Source: Shimia_B sp038528385 (lineage in GTDB: Bacteria > Pseudomonadota > Alphaproteobacteria > Rhodobacterales > Rhodobacteraceae). From it: DNA of 64,000 bases. The position numbers and the translations under genes were made by a program. Shown piece after piece: positions 60,778 through 64,000 of this stretch (position 1 is the stretch's first letter; every line of letters starts with the position of its first letter). The DNA lies in assembly GCA_038528385.1 (NCBI GenBank), contig JBCBET010000001.1, positions 744,001 to 808,000 of the forward strand. The letters run 5' to 3'. A model generated the notes under the pieces. It saw only the letters and a program-made list of their open reading frames with translations. It had not been told where the DNA came from and ran no database searches.

Positions 60778-61866
60778 CTATGGCACGATCTCGGTGGAGA
60801 ACGCTCCGGGCAGCGCAACTTCGAGGATCTCGGCATCCGCGCTCTCGGCGCTGAGGCGCGTGCGCAGCCCCGGCGGGATGACGAAGGCATCTCCCTCCGT
60901 GAGCGTTTGCGGCGCTTGCCCCTCGCCCTCGAGCGTGACGCGCCCCGCCATCACGAAACTGAAATGGATATCGGCGTCATGGACCGCCCAGGCGGGCGCG
61001 CCTGCGCCGCGACGGGCCACATGTACGCTCGCCACGCCGCCCGTATGCTCTGCGATGGTCGTGTCGCGACTTTCGAAGCCCGGCAGCCGGAATGGCCGCC
61101 ACGCGGCGTCGCGCGCGCGGTGATGCACGAAGCGCTGCCCGTCCCACGCCCGGTCCGGGCGCAGCTCCGCGGTGGGCAGCTCCATCCCGTGGTCGATGGT
61201 GGTCACATGCTCGGCGGGCACGCCGATCTCGATCACCTCGATATTGTCTGATGCATAGAGCACGCGGTGCCGGATCTCCGGCGGCTGAATCACGCAATTC
61301 CCGGCCTCGAGGCGGAAGGGCTCCCCCTGGTCCTCATAGACCAGATCGACCCAGCCCTTGTGGCAGAAGATGAGCTGAAACCCGATGGAATGGTAATGCA
61401 CCATGTCGGGCACCGGCCCGCCATCGGGGATGCGGATGTGGGAGGCGATGATGGAGCCGCCGAGGCGCGAGGGGATGAGGTCACGGTATTCCATGCCCGC
61501 GCGCCCGATGACCCAGGGCGCCTGATCCGCCAGGCGGCGGACGACGAATTCGTGCTGCGTGGGGGGCAGGACGACGGGCGGGGCGAGCGGGGCGATCTCG
61601 ATGCATGTGCCCGACGGCGCGGTGAGAGCGGTCTCGCCACCCGCGATGAGCACAGGATCGTCGCACAGGATCCGGAGGTGCCCCGGCGGCCCCTCGAGGC
61701 CCTGATCGAAGCGCACGCGCATCCCGTAGCCCGAGAGCACGATTACCCGCGGATCGTCGGCCGGATATATCTCGTCGAGCCGAAAGCCGAGACGCTTCGT
61801 GAAGAAAGGGATGTCGGCCTGCACGTCGCGGGCCGGCAGTACGACCTCCGCCCTGATGTTCTGCAT
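60778..61866 (-). CDS. VOC (glyoxalase-like) plus cupin fusion protein
   Basis: 362 residues. The first 100 (VVLPARDVQADIPFFTKRLGFRLDEIYPADDPRVI) look like a VOC/glyoxalase unit. Two cupin modules follow: HYHSIGFQLIFCHKGWVDLVYEDQGEPFRLEAGNCVIQPP (about 163-203) and one near the C-terminus with SFVMAGRVTLEGEG and EGDAFVIPPGLRTRL. ATG 61866 is 9 bases after GGAGG; ATG 61875 is too close to it. It may be a dioxygenase or sugar isomerase; no firm function. Confidence 0.72.
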   Translation of the reverse strand: MQNIRAEVVLPARDVQADIPFFTKRLGFRLDEIYPADDPRVIVLSGYGMRVRFDQGLEGPPGHLRILCDDPVLIAGGETALTAPSGTCIEIAPLAPPVVLPPTQHEFVVRRLADQAPWVIGRAGMEYRDLIPSRLGGSIIASHIRIPDGGPVPDMVHYHSIGFQLIFCHKGWVDLVYEDQGEPFRLEAGNCVIQPPEIRHRVLYASDNIEVIEIGVPAEHVTTIDHGMELPTAELRPDRAWDGQRFVHHRARDAAWRPFRLPGFESRDTTIAEHTGGVASVHVARRGAGAPAWAVHDADIHFSFVMAGRVTLEGEGQAPQTLTEGDAFVIPPGLRTRLSAESADAEILEVALPGAFSTEIVP

Positions 61867-62044
61867 ACGTCTCATCCTCCCCCGGTCGGCGGGCCCGCCC
61901 CAAGCCTGTCCCGGCATCGCACCGGGAGCGCCCCTACCTCCACGCGCGGAGGTCCCGGGTCAAGCGGGGAGGCGAAGCTTGCGTGGACAAGGCCGCGCCC
62001 TGCTTCTACCCATGAAAGAAACGCAAGACGAGCCGCCACGCCCC

Positions 62045-64000
62045 ATGAGCCACGATACCGAAAGCCCCGCCCTCGCCTATCATCGCCTTCCAAAGCCCGG
62101 AAAGCTCGAGATACGCGCGACAAAGCCCCTGGCCAACGGGCGCGACCTGGCCCGCGCCTATTCGCCCGGCGTGGCCGAAGCCTCCAGCGCGATCGTGGCC
62201 GATGCGGACGCGGCGCGGGATTACACGGCGCGCGGCAACCTCGTGGCGGTCGTCTCCAACGGCTCGGCCGTCCTCGGACTGGGCAATATCGGGGCGCTCG
62301 CCTCGAAACCGGTCATGGAGGGCAAGGCGGTCCTTTTCAAGAAATTCGCCGATATCGACTGTTTCGACATCGAAATCGACGAGGCCGACCCCGAAAAGCT
62401 CGCCGATATCGTCTGCGCGCTGGAGCCCACTTTCGGCGCGATCAACCTCGAGGACATCAAGGCGCCCGATTGCTTCATCGTGGAAAGGATCTGCCGCGAG
62501 CGCATGAACATTCCGGTCTTCCACGATGACCAGCACGGCACGGCGATCGTCGTGGGCGCGGCGGCCACCAATGCGCTGCGCGTGGTGGGCAAGGCGTTCG
62601 AGGACATCAAGATCGTCTCCACCGGAGGCGGCGCGGCGGGGATCGCCTGCCTCGACATGCTCCTCAAGCTCGGCGTGAAACGGGAGAATGTCTGGCTCTG
62701 CGACATCGACGGGTTGGTCCATGGAGGGCGCGGGAATTCGACGCCGCAAAAGGACGCCTACGCACAAGGCACGGAGCCCGGTACGCTGGGCGAGGTGATC
62801 GAGGGGGCAGATCTCTTCCTCGGGCTGTCGGGGCCAGGCGTGCTCAAACCCGAGATGGTCGCGAAGATGGCCGCGCGGCCCATCGTCTTCGCCCTCGCCA
62901 ACCCCACGCCCGAGATCCTGCCCGACGAGGTGCGCGCCGTGGCGCCGCACGCCATCGTCGCCACGGGGCGGAGCGATTTCCCGAACCAGGTCAACAACGT
63001 CCTTTGCTTTCCGTTCATCTTCCGGGGCGCCCTCGACGTGGGCGCGACCGAGATCAACGACGCCATGGAAATCGCCTGCATCGAGGGCATCGCGGCCCTG
63101 GCCCGCGCCACGACAAGCGCGGAGGCGGCGGCGGCCTACAAGGGGGAACAGCTTTCCTTCGGGGTGGACTACCTGATCCCGAAACCCTTCGACCCTCGCC
63201 TCATGGGAGTGGTGGCCTCCGCCGTGGCGGGCGCGGCAATGGAAACGGGCGTGGCCACAAGAGAGATCGACGTCGCGGCCTACAAGCGCGAACTCGACGG
63301 CTCCGTCTTCCGTTCGGCCCTCATCATGCGGCCCGTCTTCGAGGCCGCCCTGACCGCGACGCGGCGCGTGGTCTTCGCCGAGGGCGAGGACGAGCGCGTG
63401 CTGCGCTGCGCCCAGGCCACGCTGGAGGACCTGTCGGAGTTTCCGATCCTCATCGGGCGGCCCGACGTGATCGAGGCGCGCTGCGAGCGGGCGGGGCTCA
63501 AGATCAGGCCCGGGGATTTCGACGTGGTCGACCCGAACGACGACCCCCGCTACCGCGATTACTGGAACACCTATCACGGGCTCATGGCCCGGCGCGGCGT
63601 GACACCCGACATCGCCCGCGCGATCATGCGCACGAACACGACGGCCATCGGCGCGGTCATGGTGCATCGGGAAGAGGCGGACAGCCTCGTCTGCGGCACG
63701 TTCGGGCAATACCACTGGCACCTGAGATACATCACCGAGGTGTTGAGCGGGACGGACGAAGATCTCCATCCCATCGGCGCGTTGTCGATGATGATCCTGG
63801 AGGACGGCCCGCTCTTTCTGGCGGACACCCATGTCCACGATCAACCGACGGCGGAGCAGATCGCGGAGACGACGATCGCCGCGGCCCGTCATGTGCGCCG
63901 CTTCGGCGTAGAGCCGCGCATCGCGCTTCTGTCGCGGTCCCAATTCGGTGATCAGGATTGCGGCACGGGCCGCACCATGCGCGGCGCGATGGAGATCCTC
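62045..64000 (+). CDS. maeB: NADP-dependent malic enzyme, MaeB type (3' end outside window)
   Basis: 652 codons are visible of about 760. The malic domain (about 1-420) has RDLARAYSPGVAEA, VFHDDQHGTAIVVGAA and STGGGAAGIACLDML for NADP; from about 430 a phosphotransacetylase-like domain begins (RRVVFAEGEDERVLRCAQ). It decarboxylates malate to pyruvate with NADP, and the second domain is regulatory. ATG 62045 fits the family start; ATG 62012 is in frame and also possible. It is divergent from the VOC-cupin gene. Confidence 0.93.
   Translation, partial: MSHDTESPALAYHRLPKPGKLEIRATKPLANGRDLARAYSPGVAEASSAIVADADAARDYTARGNLVAVVSNGSAVLGLGNIGALASKPVMEGKAVLFKKFADIDCFDIEIDEADPEKLADIVCALEPTFGAINLEDIKAPDCFIVERICRERMNIPVFHDDQHGTAIVVGAAATNALRVVGKAFEDIKIVSTGGGAAGIACLDMLLKLGVKRENVWLCDIDGLVHGGRGNSTPQKDAYAQGTEPGTLGEVIEGADLFLGLSGPGVLKPEMVAKMAARPIVFALANPTPEILPDEVRAVAPHAIVATGRSDFPNQVNNVLCFPFIFRGALDVGATEINDAMEIACIEGIAALARATTSAEAAAAYKGEQLSFGVDYLIPKPFDPRLMGVVASAVAGAAMETGVATREIDVAAYKRELDGSVFRSALIMRPVFEAALTATRRVVFAEGEDERVLRCAQATLEDLSEFPILIGRPDVIEARCERAGLKIRPGDFDVVDPNDDPRYRDYWNTYHGLMARRGVTPDIARAIMRTNTTAIGAVMVHREEADSLVCGTFGQYHWHLRYITEVLSGTDEDLHPIGALSMMILEDGPLFLADTHVHDQPTAEQIAETTIAAARHVRRFGVEPRIALLSRSQFGDQDCGTGRTMRGAMEIL

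Noticed and set aside
62006..63943. 645-codon open frame on the minus strand
   Set aside because: It is antisense to the malic enzyme gene, which has clear NADP-binding and acetyltransferase-like motifs.

Overview
The window reads as a stretch of chromosome from a marine alphaproteobacterium of the Rhodobacteraceae (Roseobacter group). The signs are high G+C, the infA-maf-rng-yacG / hisD-UPF0262 / murA-DUF2948 gene neighbourhood typical of that family, the ExoP/Wzc plus Wza exopolysaccharide genes, a protein of the gene-transfer-agent spike-base family, and several broad acyl-CoA and small-molecule methylation genes. Assignments rest on reading motifs and translations; no database search was possible.

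Layout. 1-2.4 kb is the end of a mobile island: the C-terminal part of a GmrSD/DUF262-DUF1524-type nuclease and a tyrosine integrase abutting the 3' end of tRNA-Phe. 2.5-13.8 kb is the core cell-wall/histidine/translation cluster on the minus strand, interrupted by extra genes: a nitrilase and GNAT, an amidoligase plus class-I glutamine amidotransferase pair, a glutathionyl-hydroquinone reductase, and a GNAT that looks frameshifted. A tRNA-Thr follows. 14.1-21.5 kb is an exopolysaccharide locus (O-antigen-ligase-like protein, Wzc-type tyrosine kinase, Wza-type exporter, small secreted proteins) with the two spike-like genes inside it. 21.6-33.8 kb is mixed metabolism and membrane functions, including a UbiG-type methyltransferase and two paralogous membrane methyltransferases 9 kb apart, a fatty acyl-CoA synthetase, an ABC exporter, tRNA-Gly, a rhomboid protease and FolB. 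34-41.6 kb holds an SDR, a rhodanese, YedK, a periplasmic 5'-nucleotidase, PyrD, a MATE exporter and two thioesterases.

41.7-49.5 kb is a beta-oxidation region: two MerR regulators, an acyl-CoA dehydrogenase, a GST, a thiolase (FadA) and a FadJ-type multifunctional enzyme. LiuR-like palindromes lie in front of both parts. A low-G+C, 100-codon gene of unknown function sits exactly at the FadA start codon. 49.7-56.2 kb holds a degenerate Hint-domain protein, a sulfotransferase, a DMT transporter, an acyl-CoA synthetase, an M48-like protein without HExxH and a SPOR-domain protein. 56.2-60.7 kb is a compact nucleoside-salvage operon (cdd-deoA-deoB-add-upp) with coupled stop/start codons. The window ends inside a MaeB-type malic enzyme.

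The best candidates for something new are the gene inserted at the fadA start codon, the GTA-spike-like pair in the exopolysaccharide locus, and the amidoligase/amidotransferase module. Many very long open frames opposite real genes are by-products of high G+C and were left out.
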